The notes under the pieces are model-generated. The model was not told the DNA's origin. It worked only from the letters and a program-made list of their open reading frames with translations, and did no database searches. Shown here piece after piece: positions 17,093 through 24,823 of a DNA stretch of 64,000 nt (positions are counted from its first letter, which is position 1; the number at the start of each line of letters is the position of its first letter). The position numbers were made by a program, and so were the translations under genes. This DNA comes from Asticcacaulis machinosus (GTDB taxonomy: Bacteria > Pseudomonadota > Alphaproteobacteria > Caulobacterales > Caulobacteraceae): positions 868,001-932,000 of the forward strand of contig NZ_JAQQKV010000002.1 in the NCBI RefSeq assembly GCF_028550435.1, given 5' to 3'.

Positions 17093-17145
17093 TAGAGCGT
17101 TTTCCTATCAAATGGGATCATTTGATGGATCAGAAAGAGCGACCA
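17093..17145. repeat. 53-base palindromic intergenic repeat, copy 2
   Basis: A near-identical partner of 3176-3228. The core reads ATCAAATGGGATCATTTGAT, so the two bases at the palindrome centre differ and the symmetry is imperfect. The 3' flank GATCAGAAAGAGCGACCA is identical. It lies between the WecG-like gene and pseB. Confidence 0.75.
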
Positions 17146-17152
17146 CTAAAAA

Positions 17153-17196
17153 TTAGAGCATTTCATCTGATGCAATCAGATCAAAATTGGCTCTAA
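17153..17196. repeat. nested inverted repeat upstream of pseB
   Basis: Outer TTAGAGC (17153-17159) and GCTCTAA (17190-17196) enclose ATCTGAT-GCA-ATCAGAT (17165-17181). It directly follows the 53-base repeat and ends 26 bases before the pseB start, so it may be in the leader. It resembles short AGAGC-type palindromes dispersed in alphaproteobacteria. Confidence 0.6.
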
Positions 17197-17222
17197 TTCG
17201 TCAAAGTAACCGGAGTTTTGGC

Positions 17223-18275
17223 ATGTCCGCACCGTTATATCGTGATTTTGCCCCTCAGATGGATCCCGTACAAGGTAAGGTCGTGCTGATCACGGGGGCT
17301 ACCGGCTCATTCGGGCGCAAGATGGTCATGACGCTGCTGCGGGATTATGATCCGCGCAAGGTCATCATTTTTTCGCGTGATGAACTCAAGCAATATGAGA
17401 TGCGCGCCGAGCTTGAGGAAATGTTTCCGCGCGAAAAAACCTCACGCTTGCGTTTTTTCTTAGGCGATGTGCGTGACCGGTTGCGGCTGGTCATGGCGTT
17501 TCGCGGGGTCGATATCGTCATCCATGCCGCGGCCCTGAAACAGGTGCCGGCGGCGGAATATAACCCGTCGGAATGTATCGCCACCAATGTCAACGGGGCG
17601 GAAAATGTCGTCTCGGCCTGCCTTCAGACCGGCGTACACCGGGTGGTGGCGCTCTCTACCGATAAGGCCTGTTCACCGATCAATCTTTATGGCGCCACCA
17701 AGCTGGCGTCGGACAAGATTTTTGTGGCGGCGAACAATATGGCGGGCGATACCGGTATCCGGTTCTGTGCGGTGCGATATGGTAATGTGATCGGCTCGCG
17801 TGGGTCGGTGGTGCCGTTGTTTAAGCGCTTGATCGCTAACGGGTCGAAAACGCTGCCGATCACCGATCCTCGCATGACGCGGTTCTGGATCACCTTGGAT
17901 CAGGGAGTCAATTTCGTCCTGTCGTCGCTGGAACTGATGCAGGGCGGGGAAATTTTCGTACCCAAAATCCCGGCGACCCTGATGACCGATCTGGCCACCG
18001 CTATGGCCCCTGAGCTTGAGCAACCCACGGTCGGTATTCGGCCAGGCGAGAAACTGCATGAGGTCATGATTTCCGCCGATGATGCGCGCGCGACCTATGA
18101 GCTGGATGACCGCTATATCATTGAGCCGGAATTTGCCGAATATACCCGCAAAAGCTTTGCCAAGGTGCGTGGTGCAAAGCGCGTGTCGGAAGATTTCTAC
18201 TACGCGTCGGATGTCAATCCGGAACGGCTGGACATTGACGGCATTAAGGCGCTTTTGGCCGCCTATACGGGATAA
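17223..18275 (+). CDS. pseB: UDP-N-acetylglucosamine 4,6-dehydratase (inverting), pseudaminic acid pathway
   Basis: 350 residues, starting at the ATG with CGGAG upstream. It catalyses the first step to pseudaminic acid: C4 oxidation, dehydration and C5 inversion of UDP-GlcNAc. The extended SDR fold shows NAD loop TGATGSFGRKMV, DVRDRLRLVMAFRGVDIVIHAAALKQVP, and YGATKLASDK with the YxxxK motif. The C-terminal RPGEKLHEVMISADDA is typical of FlaA1/PseB. It lies 6 bases before pseC. In Caulobacter the homologue is FlmA, needed for flagellin glycosylation. Confidence 0.93.
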   Translation: MSAPLYRDFAPQMDPVQGKVVLITGATGSFGRKMVMTLLRDYDPRKVIIFSRDELKQYEMRAELEEMFPREKTSRLRFFLGDVRDRLRLVMAFRGVDIVIHAAALKQVPAAEYNPSECIATNVNGAENVVSACLQTGVHRVVALSTDKACSPINLYGATKLASDKIFVAANNMAGDTGIRFCAVRYGNVIGSRGSVVPLFKRLIANGSKTLPITDPRMTRFWITLDQGVNFVLSSLELMQGGEIFVPKIPATLMTDLATAMAPELEQPTVGIRPGEKLHEVMISADDARATYELDDRYIIEPEFAEYTRKSFAKVRGAKRVSEDFYYASDVNPERLDIDGIKALLAAYTG

Positions 18276-18281
18276 GGCGCG

Positions 18282-19487
18282 ATGCTGAGCCAGCCCTTTT
18301 TGGCCTATGGCCGTCAGTCGATCGATCAGAGCGACATTGATCATGTTGTTGAGGCGTTGCAATCCGATTTTCTGACCACCGGCCCGTGGGTTGAACGGTT
18401 TGAGCGCGAACTGGCCGCCTATGTGGGGGCGAAAGAAGCGGTGGTGGTCGCAAACGGCACGGCGGCGCTGCATCTGGCCATGCTGGCATTGGGGGTAGGG
18501 CCGTCCGATGTAGTCATTGTGCCGTCGATCACCTTTGTGGCCTCGGCCAATTGTGCCGCCTTTTGCGGGGCGCAGGTGGTATTTTGCGATGTTGATCCGC
18601 TGACGGGTTTGATGACCGATGAGACGTTTGAGGATGCGCTGAAGATCGTCCGGTGCGACTATAGCGAACTGCGCTTTGCCGGGGTCGTTCCGGTGCACTA
18701 TGCCGGACGTGCGGTGGCGCTGGATCAGATCGCGGGGCGGTGCGCGGAACTGGACGCCTTTGTGGTCGAAGATGCCTGCCATGCGCTGGGGACGCTTGAT
18801 AAAGGCGTTATGGTTGGCGCGTGCCAGTATTCGCAAATGGCGGTATTTTCGTTCCATCCGGTCAAGACCCTGACGACCGGTGAAGGCGGGGCGATCACCA
18901 CCAATGACACGGAACTGGCACGCAAACTGCGGGCTCTGCGCAGTCATGGCCTTGAGCGGGAACCGGCGCGGTTTACCGGCCTTGGTTACGGCGATGACCG
19001 GGATAGTGGCGGTTGGGTCTATGAGATGCAGGCGTTAGGCTATAACTATCGCTTGCCCGATCTGAACTGCGCGCTGGGGGTTTCGCAACTCCAAAAGATG
19101 CCGCACTTTGCCGCCCGTCGCCGCCGGTTGGTTGCGCTTTATCAGTCGGCGCTCACGGCAGCGCGTCTGCCGGTAAGCTGGACGGCACCCGCAGCGCAGA
19201 CCGATCCAGTGTTTCACCTGATGGCGGTGCAGATTGATTTTAGAGCAATAGGCAAAACCCGCACCGAGGTCATGGCAGAGCTAAAAGCGCGCGGTGTTGG
19301 TACGCAGGTGCATTACATCCCCGTCCATCGTCAGCCCTATTGGCAGCAGCACGCGTTGGGTCAGCGGGATCTGCCGGGAGCCGATGCCTATTACAGCCAA
19401 ACCCTGTCCCTGCCGCTCTATCCTGATATGACCGACAGCGATCCGGCGGCGGTAATTGCCATCCTGAAAGAGGTGTGCGGCCTATGA
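18282..19487 (+). CDS. pseC: UDP-4-amino-4,6-dideoxy-N-acetyl-beta-L-altrosamine transaminase
   Basis: 401 residues. A PLP-dependent DegT/DnrJ/EryC1/StrS aminotransferase that aminates C4 of the PseB product. PLP features are VVVANGTAALHLAMLAL, EDACHALG and the Schiff-base lysine in FSFHPVKTLTTGEGGAI. YNYRLPDLNCALGVSQLQK and VHYIPVHRQPYWQ are typical of PseC/FlmB. The stop overlaps the pseI start (ATGA), which implies translational coupling. Placement after pseB makes this identity secure within a broad family. Confidence 0.92.
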   Translation: MLSQPFLAYGRQSIDQSDIDHVVEALQSDFLTTGPWVERFERELAAYVGAKEAVVVANGTAALHLAMLALGVGPSDVVIVPSITFVASANCAAFCGAQVVFCDVDPLTGLMTDETFEDALKIVRCDYSELRFAGVVPVHYAGRAVALDQIAGRCAELDAFVVEDACHALGTLDKGVMVGACQYSQMAVFSFHPVKTLTTGEGGAITTNDTELARKLRALRSHGLEREPARFTGLGYGDDRDSGGWVYEMQALGYNYRLPDLNCALGVSQLQKMPHFAARRRRLVALYQSALTAARLPVSWTAPAAQTDPVFHLMAVQIDFRAIGKTRTEVMAELKARGVGTQVHYIPVHRQPYWQQHALGQRDLPGADAYYSQTLSLPLYPDMTDSDPAAVIAILKEVCGL

Positions 19488-20557
19488 CCTATGAAATCGA
19501 CATTGCCGGTCGCAAGATTGGATCGGCCCATTCGCCCTATATCATCTGCGAACTGTCCGGCAATCATAATGGCTCGCTGGAGCGGGCGCTTGCGCTGGTC
19601 GATGCGGCGGCGGAGACCGGTTGTGACGCCATAAAGCTTCAGACCTATACCGCCGACACCATCACTATGAAATCCGACCGACCTGAGTTTTTCATCGGCG
19701 GCGGGCCGTGGGAAGGCTATGGGCTGTGGGATCTCTATAACGAAGCCCACACCCCCTGGGACTGGCATGAGGCCCTGTTTGAACGGGCGAAGTCGCGCGG
19801 CGTGACCATCTTTTCGTCGCCGTTCGATGAAACGGCGGTTGATCTGCTGGAGGGATTGGGGGCGCCGGCCTATAAGATCGCCTCGTTTGAAATGATCGAT
19901 TTGCCGCTGATTGCCTATGCGGCGTCTAAGATGAAGCCGCTGATCCTGTCGACCGGCATGGCCAATCTGGCCGAGATCGAAGCCGCCGTCGAAACCGTCC
20001 GTAAATACGGCAATGGCCAGTTCGTGCTACTGCACTGTGTTAGCGAATATCCGGCCAATATCAACGATGCCAATGTGCGGGTTGTTCCCGATCTGGGGGC
20101 AAAGTTTCAGTGCCCGTCGGGCCTGTCGGATCACACCTTTGGGACGGCGGCATCCATTGCGGCGGTAGCTCTGGGCGGCTGCGTAATCGAGAAACACTTT
20201 ACTTTGGCGCGGGCAGATGGCGGGCCGGATTCGAGTTTTTCGCTGGAACCGGCCGAATTTACCGCTCTGGTGCGTGACTGCAAGGACGCGCATCGGGCCT
20301 TGGGGAGTGTGCATTATGACACTCTGGGCTCTGAGCGCGGCTCAAAGACCTTCCGGCGCTCTCTCTATGTGGTGGCCGATGTCAAAGCTGGTGAGTTGTT
20401 GACCAAAGATAATGTCCGCTCGATCCGTCCGGGTTTGGGTTTGCCGCCGGTCAGACTATGGGACGTACTGGGTAAACCCGCCGCCCGTGATCTGGTGCGT
20501 GGTGAACCGCTAACGGACGAAATGATAGAACTCCCCCTGTTGCAGGGGGAGCTTTGA
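19484..20557 (+). CDS. pseI: pseudaminic acid synthase
   Basis: 357 residues. It condenses the 6-deoxy di-N-acylated altrose with phosphoenolpyruvate to make pseudaminic acid. The NeuB-type TIM barrel shows ICELSGNHNGSLERAL, DAIKLQTYTADTITM, FSSPFDETAVDLLE, PAYKIASFEM, LSTGMANLAEIE and GLSDHTFG. A C-terminal SAF (antifreeze-like) domain follows (RSLYVVADVKAGELLTKDNV). WEGYGLWDLYNEAHTPWDWH is characteristic of PseI rather than NeuB. The last eight codons lie inside a palindromic repeat (20531-20551), so the C-terminus may be repeat-derived. The ATG start overlaps the pseC stop. Confidence 0.95.
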   Translation: MTYEIDIAGRKIGSAHSPYIICELSGNHNGSLERALALVDAAAETGCDAIKLQTYTADTITMKSDRPEFFIGGGPWEGYGLWDLYNEAHTPWDWHEALFERAKSRGVTIFSSPFDETAVDLLEGLGAPAYKIASFEMIDLPLIAYAASKMKPLILSTGMANLAEIEAAVETVRKYGNGQFVLLHCVSEYPANINDANVRVVPDLGAKFQCPSGLSDHTFGTAASIAAVALGGCVIEKHFTLARADGGPDSSFSLEPAEFTALVRDCKDAHRALGSVHYDTLGSERGSKTFRRSLYVVADVKAGELLTKDNVRSIRPGLGLPPVRLWDVLGKPAARDLVRGEPLTDEMIELPLLQGEL

Positions 20558-20673
20558 TTTTAGGGTGTCCTAAAATCAAAGAGGGGGTAATTCAACGGTG
20601 GTTTTACCCCAACCGTTTCGCCCCTCACCCCAACCGGCACGGGCCGCCCCGCTCTCCCCGCGAGCGGGAGATG
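20531..20673. repeat. cluster of palindromic repeats at the pseI 3' end
   Basis: Three consecutive elements: CTCCCCCTG-TTG-CAGGGGGAG (20531-20551), inside pseI; TTTGATTTTAGG-GTGT-CCTAAAATCAAA (20553-20580), spanning the stop codon; and a G/C-rich stretch with CTCCCCGCGAGCGGGAG near the pseF stop. It separates the convergent pseI and pseF genes and could end transcription in both directions. It belongs to the same G/C-rich repeat type as 8095-8198. Confidence 0.65.
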
Positions 20674-20675
20674 AA

Positions 20676-21377
20676 TTATATCTCGCCTCGTGCCTTCAAC
20701 ACCTCAAACGCGACCTCCGCGACCTCCCAATCTTCCGGGGTGTCGATATCGTGGACCAGATGACGAGGCAGGATGACCGGCACGGAGACCGGTGAAAAGG
20801 CGATATGACCGTTAAGCCAGGCTTCGGTCTTACCCCAATAGAACTGGGCGGCGTCATGATAGGCGGGCTCTAAATCCTGCGAACGCTTATTTAGATTCTC
20901 CGGCCAGAACATATCGACGCTGCCGTCCGGCGTGCGCTTTAAGGCGCGCTGAATGGGAAAGGCAAACGAAGTGACCGAAAAGGCAAAGGATTTGTTGTGT
21001 GCGATCAGCGCGTCATGGCCCTCAATCAGGCGCTCAACCTGAATAAACGGCGCGGTCGCGTAGATGCAGCAGGCCAGATCAAAATCGATACCTTGCGCCT
21101 TAAACCAGTTGATCGCATGGACTACCACCGCACCCGTGCCGGTATGGTCATCGGCCAGTTCAGGCGGTCGTAGGAACGGGACTTCCGCGCCATATTGCTT
21201 GGCGACCTCAGCGATTTCCGCATCGTCAGTCGAGACGATCACCCGCGCAAACAAGCCGCTGTCGATGGCCGCGCGGATCGAATAGCTGATCATCGGCTGA
21301 CCATGAAAGGGCTTGATATTCTTACGCGGAATGCGCTTTGAGCCGCCGCGGGCCGGTATGATAGCAATAGCGCTCAT
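20676..21377 (-). CDS. pseF: pseudaminic acid cytidylyltransferase
   Basis: 233 residues. It activates pseudaminic acid with CTP to CMP-pseudaminic acid. N-terminal AIIPARGGSKRIPRKNIKPF is the CMP-sialate synthetase P-loop, with VSTDDAEIAEVAKQYGAEV, YATAPF and the C-terminal DIDTPEDWEVAE. DAAQFYWGKTEAW is a PseF-type signature. Its start overlaps the stop of the phytanoyl-dioxygenase gene by four bases, so it is the last gene of a minus-strand operon ACP-dioxygenase-pseF. Thus a core pathway gene is translationally coupled to the acyl cassette. Confidence 0.94.
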   Translation of the reverse strand: MSAIAIIPARGGSKRIPRKNIKPFHGQPMISYSIRAAIDSGLFARVIVSTDDAEIAEVAKQYGAEVPFLRPPELADDHTGTGAVVVHAINWFKAQGIDFDLACCIYATAPFIQVERLIEGHDALIAHNKSFAFSVTSFAFPIQRALKRTPDGSVDMFWPENLNKRSQDLEPAYHDAAQFYWGKTEAWLNGHIAFSPVSVPVILPRHLVHDIDTPEDWEVAEVAFEVLKARGEI

Positions 21378-22297
21378 TTCAAAAAAATCCGGTTAATATA
21401 GGGATCATAGCCGCCGGGATTATCCATAATGGGCGCTTTCGGGCAGTGCGGTGAGGCATAGAGATTATACTGGATGGCCAGCAACAGACGCGGCTTATTG
21501 ACTGGCAACTGGCCCTTGTGAAAGCCGTAAACATCCTCAAGGAACCACGATCCGGCCGGGCCGGTAATGGCGGTGAGGCGATCCGTCCCAAAAGCTTCTG
21601 TAATGGCTTCATCGGTCTGGGCCTTGCCGGTCTCTAACGCGCGGTCATTGTGCGATCCGCGCACAAACATATGGGGGCCCGCCTCGTCGTCGACCTCGGT
21701 CAGGTAGTAGAACAGCTTGATGTTTTGTACGCAGTCATAGTCGCGGTGAAAGCGCTGCACGCCCTTGGCGGTATGACGGTCGGGGTATGACCAGAAGGCC
21801 CCGATATTATCGACCACAGGCTTGCAGCCAAGATGTAGTTCCATCGCCTCCAGCACGTCAGGCCGGTTCATCAGATCGAGCATATGGGGGGCGCGCAGGG
21901 TTTCTTCGGCGGTATAGTAGCCCATATTGATCTCATCTGCGGGCGGCTGATCCCACGCGAATGTACCGACATGGGGGCGGAACGGATCATGGCAGGGCGT
22001 GACCTTAAAATAGTCGACCACATCATTCAGTATATCCGCCGGTATGGCCGGTTGCATCGGGGTCAGGCCATCCTGCTTCAAAGCCTGACACAACGCACGG
22101 GCTTGATCGGACGGCGCAAAATCGAAGGTTTTTGGTTTAAGTGCGCCGATGAGTGCCGCTACCCCGCCGCGCTGCGGCAGGCCCAGCGTGGGTAGAAGAT
22201 CATAGGCAATATGGCGCGAATCCTGACAGGCACGCTCGGAAAACCGTTTCAGGGACGGCACGCGGGTCCTTAGCCGTTCTGAAAAGGTTGTGGCCAT
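21374..22297 (-). CDS. phytanoyl-CoA dioxygenase (PhyH) family protein in the pse locus
   Basis: 307 residues. The Fe(II)/2-oxoglutarate PhyH core shows HxD in RFHRDYDC (His184, Asp186), a distal His in VYGFHKGQ (His260) and an Arg in PVNKPRLLL for 2-oxoglutarate. AGPHMFVRGSHNDRA is typical of the family. Members hydroxylate acyl-CoA or carrier-bound acyl chains, or amino acids, usually alpha to a carbonyl. The gene follows the ACP gene after two bases and overlaps pseF, so a role in modifying an ACP-bound acyl group or the sugar itself is inferred. The actual substrate is unknown. Confidence 0.82.
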   Translation of the reverse strand: MATTFSERLRTRVPSLKRFSERACQDSRHIAYDLLPTLGLPQRGGVAALIGALKPKTFDFAPSDQARALCQALKQDGLTPMQPAIPADILNDVVDYFKVTPCHDPFRPHVGTFAWDQPPADEINMGYYTAEETLRAPHMLDLMNRPDVLEAMELHLGCKPVVDNIGAFWSYPDRHTAKGVQRFHRDYDCVQNIKLFYYLTEVDDEAGPHMFVRGSHNDRALETGKAQTDEAITEAFGTDRLTAITGPAGSWFLEDVYGFHKGQLPVNKPRLLLAIQYNLYASPHCPKAPIMDNPGGYDPYINRIFLK

Positions 22298-22299
22298 CT

Positions 22300-22521
22300 T
22301 TAAAGCCCTGCGAGATCCGCCAGATCGTTGAGGGTCTTGGCCTGTTTCAGCTTTTCATTATCGACGATCCGGTCGAGGTCTGAATCGACCATCGCCACGA
22401 ACGAGATAACGGCCAGGCTGTCCCAGTTGCCGAGGTCATCAAGGGTTTCAGCGCCTGTAAGACCAGTCGTCTCGGTTTCCAGAATTTCGGCCACAGCGGC
22501 GAAAAAGGCGGGTTTATCCAT
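22300..22521 (-). CDS. dedicated acyl carrier protein of the pse locus
   Basis: 73 residues, a complete ACP: acidic, four-helix size, with the phosphopantetheine Ser35 in LGNWDSLAVISF. The canonical fatty-acid ACP sequence around the site (GADSLDTVE) is replaced, which argues for a specialised pathway rather than housekeeping lipid synthesis. GGAG lies ten bases before the start. It is the first gene of a minus-strand operon with the PhyH-family gene and pseF, and is divergent from the ketoacyl synthase genes across 147 bases (22522-22668), which must hold both promoters. Confidence 0.86.
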   Translation of the reverse strand: MDKPAFFAAVAEILETETTGLTGAETLDDLGNWDSLAVISFVAMVDSDLDRIVDNEKLKQAKTLNDLADLAGL

Positions 22522-22668
22522 TGGGCGGTACTCCGGTAGTGCGTTGTGCGAATCGTGAGGTTGAAAGTCGCGGTCTGGTCACAGGGAATATGGTTTTCGT
22601 CAATATTTGCTTAAAACTTGCTAACTAAGGTTAACGCGAAATCGTCCCAGATACTATGGAGGGCCGGC

Positions 22669-23736
22669 ATGACTTCAGCCCGTTTAAGCGGCATTGGTAT
22701 CAAGGGCGTGCGGGTGTGCGTGCCGAAGGATATCCGCCGCCTTGAGGACGAAGACCTTTTTCCGGAAGCGAAAGACCGCGACCGCCTGACTGGCTCCATC
22801 GGGGTGATTGAGCGCCGGGTGGCCCGTGAAGGGGTCACGACCTCTGATCTGTGCGAACAGGCCGGGATGAACCTGTTGGCTGAGTTGGGCTGGGCTAAGG
22901 ACAGCATCGATGTGCTGATCATGGTCACCCAAAGCCCGGATTACGTTATTCCGGCCACCGCCTGCACCCTGCAAACGCGGATGGGTATCGGCAACTGTCT
23001 GGCCTTTGATATTAATCTGGGCTGTTCCGGCTATCCCTACGGTTTGTGGACGGCGGCCAGTTTGCTGAAGACCCTGACGGTTGAGGGCCGTCCGGCGCGG
23101 GCTCTGGTGCTGGCCGGAGATATTTCGACCGTAAAGCTGCTGAAAGACGATAAGGCGACCGTGCCTTTGTTTGGTGATGCCGGGTCGGCTACGGCGCTGG
23201 AGGTCGATGACGCAGGCGGTATCTGGCACGGCGTGTTCGGCACGGATGGATCAGGCGCCGAGCATATCATGGTCAAGGCGGGCGCTATGCGGCGCTCATT
23301 GGTGCCGACCGATGAGCCACAATCGCCCGAAGAGCAGGCGGCTTTATACAAGGAATCGCGCCTGCATCTGAACGGGGCGGAAGTGTTTAACTTCACCCTG
23401 CGGGCCGTGCCGGCGCTGGCGAAAGAGCTGTTCGAGACGGCAGGCATTACCGCCGATGACGTCGATTATGTCGTGCTGCATCAGGCCAATGCCTTTATGC
23501 TCAATCACCTGCGCAAGAAAATCGGACTGCCGGAAGAAAAGGTGCCGATTGCACTGGGCGCTTACGGCAATACATCGTCGGCCTCGATCCCACTGGCTAT
23601 GGCCTCGCATTTGTCGGAGGCTTTGACGCAGCCGCAGCGTCTGGTAATGATGGGCTTTGGGGTAGGCTGGTCGTGGGGGGCGGTCAGGCTGGATATGGCC
23701 GCCATTCCGGCACCCAAGATCGACGAATATGTTTGA
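22669..23736 (+). CDS. ketoacyl-ACP synthase III family protein 1
   Basis: 355 residues, starting at the ATG after GGAGGG. Thiolase-fold KAS III with the complete Cys-His-Asn triad: Cys119 in INLGCSGYPYG, His271 in VVLHQANAF and Asn301 in AYGNTSSAS. It ends with GFGVGWSWGAV, the FabH C-terminal signature. It may condense an acyl-CoA with malonyl-ACP, or simply move an acyl group, as some KAS III-like enzymes do. It is the first gene of the plus operon and overlaps the Rieske gene by 8 bases. A paralogue is at 26446-27468. Confidence 0.88.
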   Translation: MTSARLSGIGIKGVRVCVPKDIRRLEDEDLFPEAKDRDRLTGSIGVIERRVAREGVTTSDLCEQAGMNLLAELGWAKDSIDVLIMVTQSPDYVIPATACTLQTRMGIGNCLAFDINLGCSGYPYGLWTAASLLKTLTVEGRPARALVLAGDISTVKLLKDDKATVPLFGDAGSATALEVDDAGGIWHGVFGTDGSGAEHIMVKAGAMRRSLVPTDEPQSPEEQAALYKESRLHLNGAEVFNFTLRAVPALAKELFETAGITADDVDYVVLHQANAFMLNHLRKKIGLPEEKVPIALGAYGNTSSASIPLAMASHLSEALTQPQRLVMMGFGVGWSWGAVRLDMAAIPAPKIDEYV

Positions 23737-24823
23737 CGGTCTCTACAGCGGGTTTAGCTCCGACGTATATCTCAGGCCTGACGTGTTTGAGGCCGAGATG
23801 GAACGGGTGTTTGCCCCGTCATGGCTGTGTCTGGGCTTTACCGATGACCTGCAAAACCCGAACGATTTCATTACCCGTCAGACCGGGCGTACGAACATAG
23901 TCGTGCAGAATGTCAAAGGCACGCTGCGCGCGTTTCGCAATGTCTGCACCCACCGGTTTTCGCGCATTCAGTGTGAGGCGAAGGGCAACCGGTCTCTGAC
24001 CTGCCCCTATCATGGCTGGTCGTTTGATGGCGAAGGTGTGCCGGTGGGCGTACCGCACAATGCCAAGAGTTTTGACCTCAATGATGCGGATCGGCAGAAC
24101 TTGCGGCTGGAGGCGTTTCAACTTGAAACCTGCGGGCGGTTTGTGTTTGTGCGCATGGCAGCGGGCGGGCCGGATCTGCGCGGGTTTTTGGGCAATTTTT
24201 ATGAAATCCTCGAGCACCTGAGCGAAACCTGCCCGGAACGGTTCGATAGCCATCAGGCATCCTGGGACTTTAACTGGAAGCTGGGCATGGACAATGCCGC
24301 CGAAGGCTATCATGTCCCGCTGGTCCATCCGGAAAGTTTCGCGGCCATGCTCAAACCCGACCTGCGCCTGACGCCTGAGGGTGAGCATGGCTATTTTGTC
24401 GGTGATTTCCGCGAACAGTCGGTGAAATGGTGGACAGGCGTGTCAAAGGCCATCGGGTTGCAGACCACGCTACGGTTTCCTGAATATGCCTGTTTTCTGG
24501 TCTTTCCCAATATCGTCATCAATATGAGCTGGGGCGGGTTTTATTCAGCCCTGATGTTTGATCCCATCGGGCCGGAGACGACGGCGGTCAATGCCGGGCT
24601 GTTTCTGGGCCACAATAAGGGTGGGGCTGCCCGCGACATGATTGTGGCGCAGCTAAAGGAATTCTCCGATAAGGTGCGGGCTGAGGATCACGATATCTGC
24701 GCCAAGGTGCATCAGGGGCTGAGCTCTATGGTCACGCCGCGCGCGCCCTTATTGGGTAAGATGGAAGATGCCTGTGCTCACTTCCATGCTGTCTATGCCA
24801 ACCGAATGAAGGGGGCTTTATGA
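23729..24823 (+). CDS. Rieske non-heme iron oxygenase, alpha subunit type
   Basis: 364 residues. The N-terminal Rieske [2Fe-2S] site is Cys73-x-His75 (VCTHRFSR) and Cys92-x2-His95 (LTCPYHGWSFDG). The catalytic domain has NWKLGMDNAAEGYHVPLVH, with iron ligands His195 and His200. The bridging residue between the two centres appears to be Glu192 rather than the usual Asp, as I recall for carnitine-oxygenase-type enzymes. No reductase or ferredoxin gene is adjacent, so electrons must come from elsewhere. Overlaps at both ends couple it to KAS III and the SDR gene. The substrate is unknown; an acyl chain or the sugar is inferred from context. Confidence 0.87.
   Translation: MFDGLYSGFSSDVYLRPDVFEAEMERVFAPSWLCLGFTDDLQNPNDFITRQTGRTNIVVQNVKGTLRAFRNVCTHRFSRIQCEAKGNRSLTCPYHGWSFDGEGVPVGVPHNAKSFDLNDADRQNLRLEAFQLETCGRFVFVRMAAGGPDLRGFLGNFYEILEHLSETCPERFDSHQASWDFNWKLGMDNAAEGYHVPLVHPESFAAMLKPDLRLTPEGEHGYFVGDFREQSVKWWTGVSKAIGLQTTLRFPEYACFLVFPNIVINMSWGGFYSALMFDPIGPETTAVNAGLFLGHNKGGAARDMIVAQLKEFSDKVRAEDHDICAKVHQGLSSMVTPRAPLLGKMEDACAHFHAVYANRMKGAL

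Noticed and set aside
17673-18947. Open frame of 424 codons on the minus strand across pseB and pseC
   Set aside because: It lies entirely opposite two well-supported genes and spans their junction, with low-complexity basic content. It is an antisense shadow.
19237-19250. TTTTAGAGCAATAGGC as another AGAGC-type repeat
   Set aside because: It lies inside pseC, has no palindromic arms and fits normal coding sequence.
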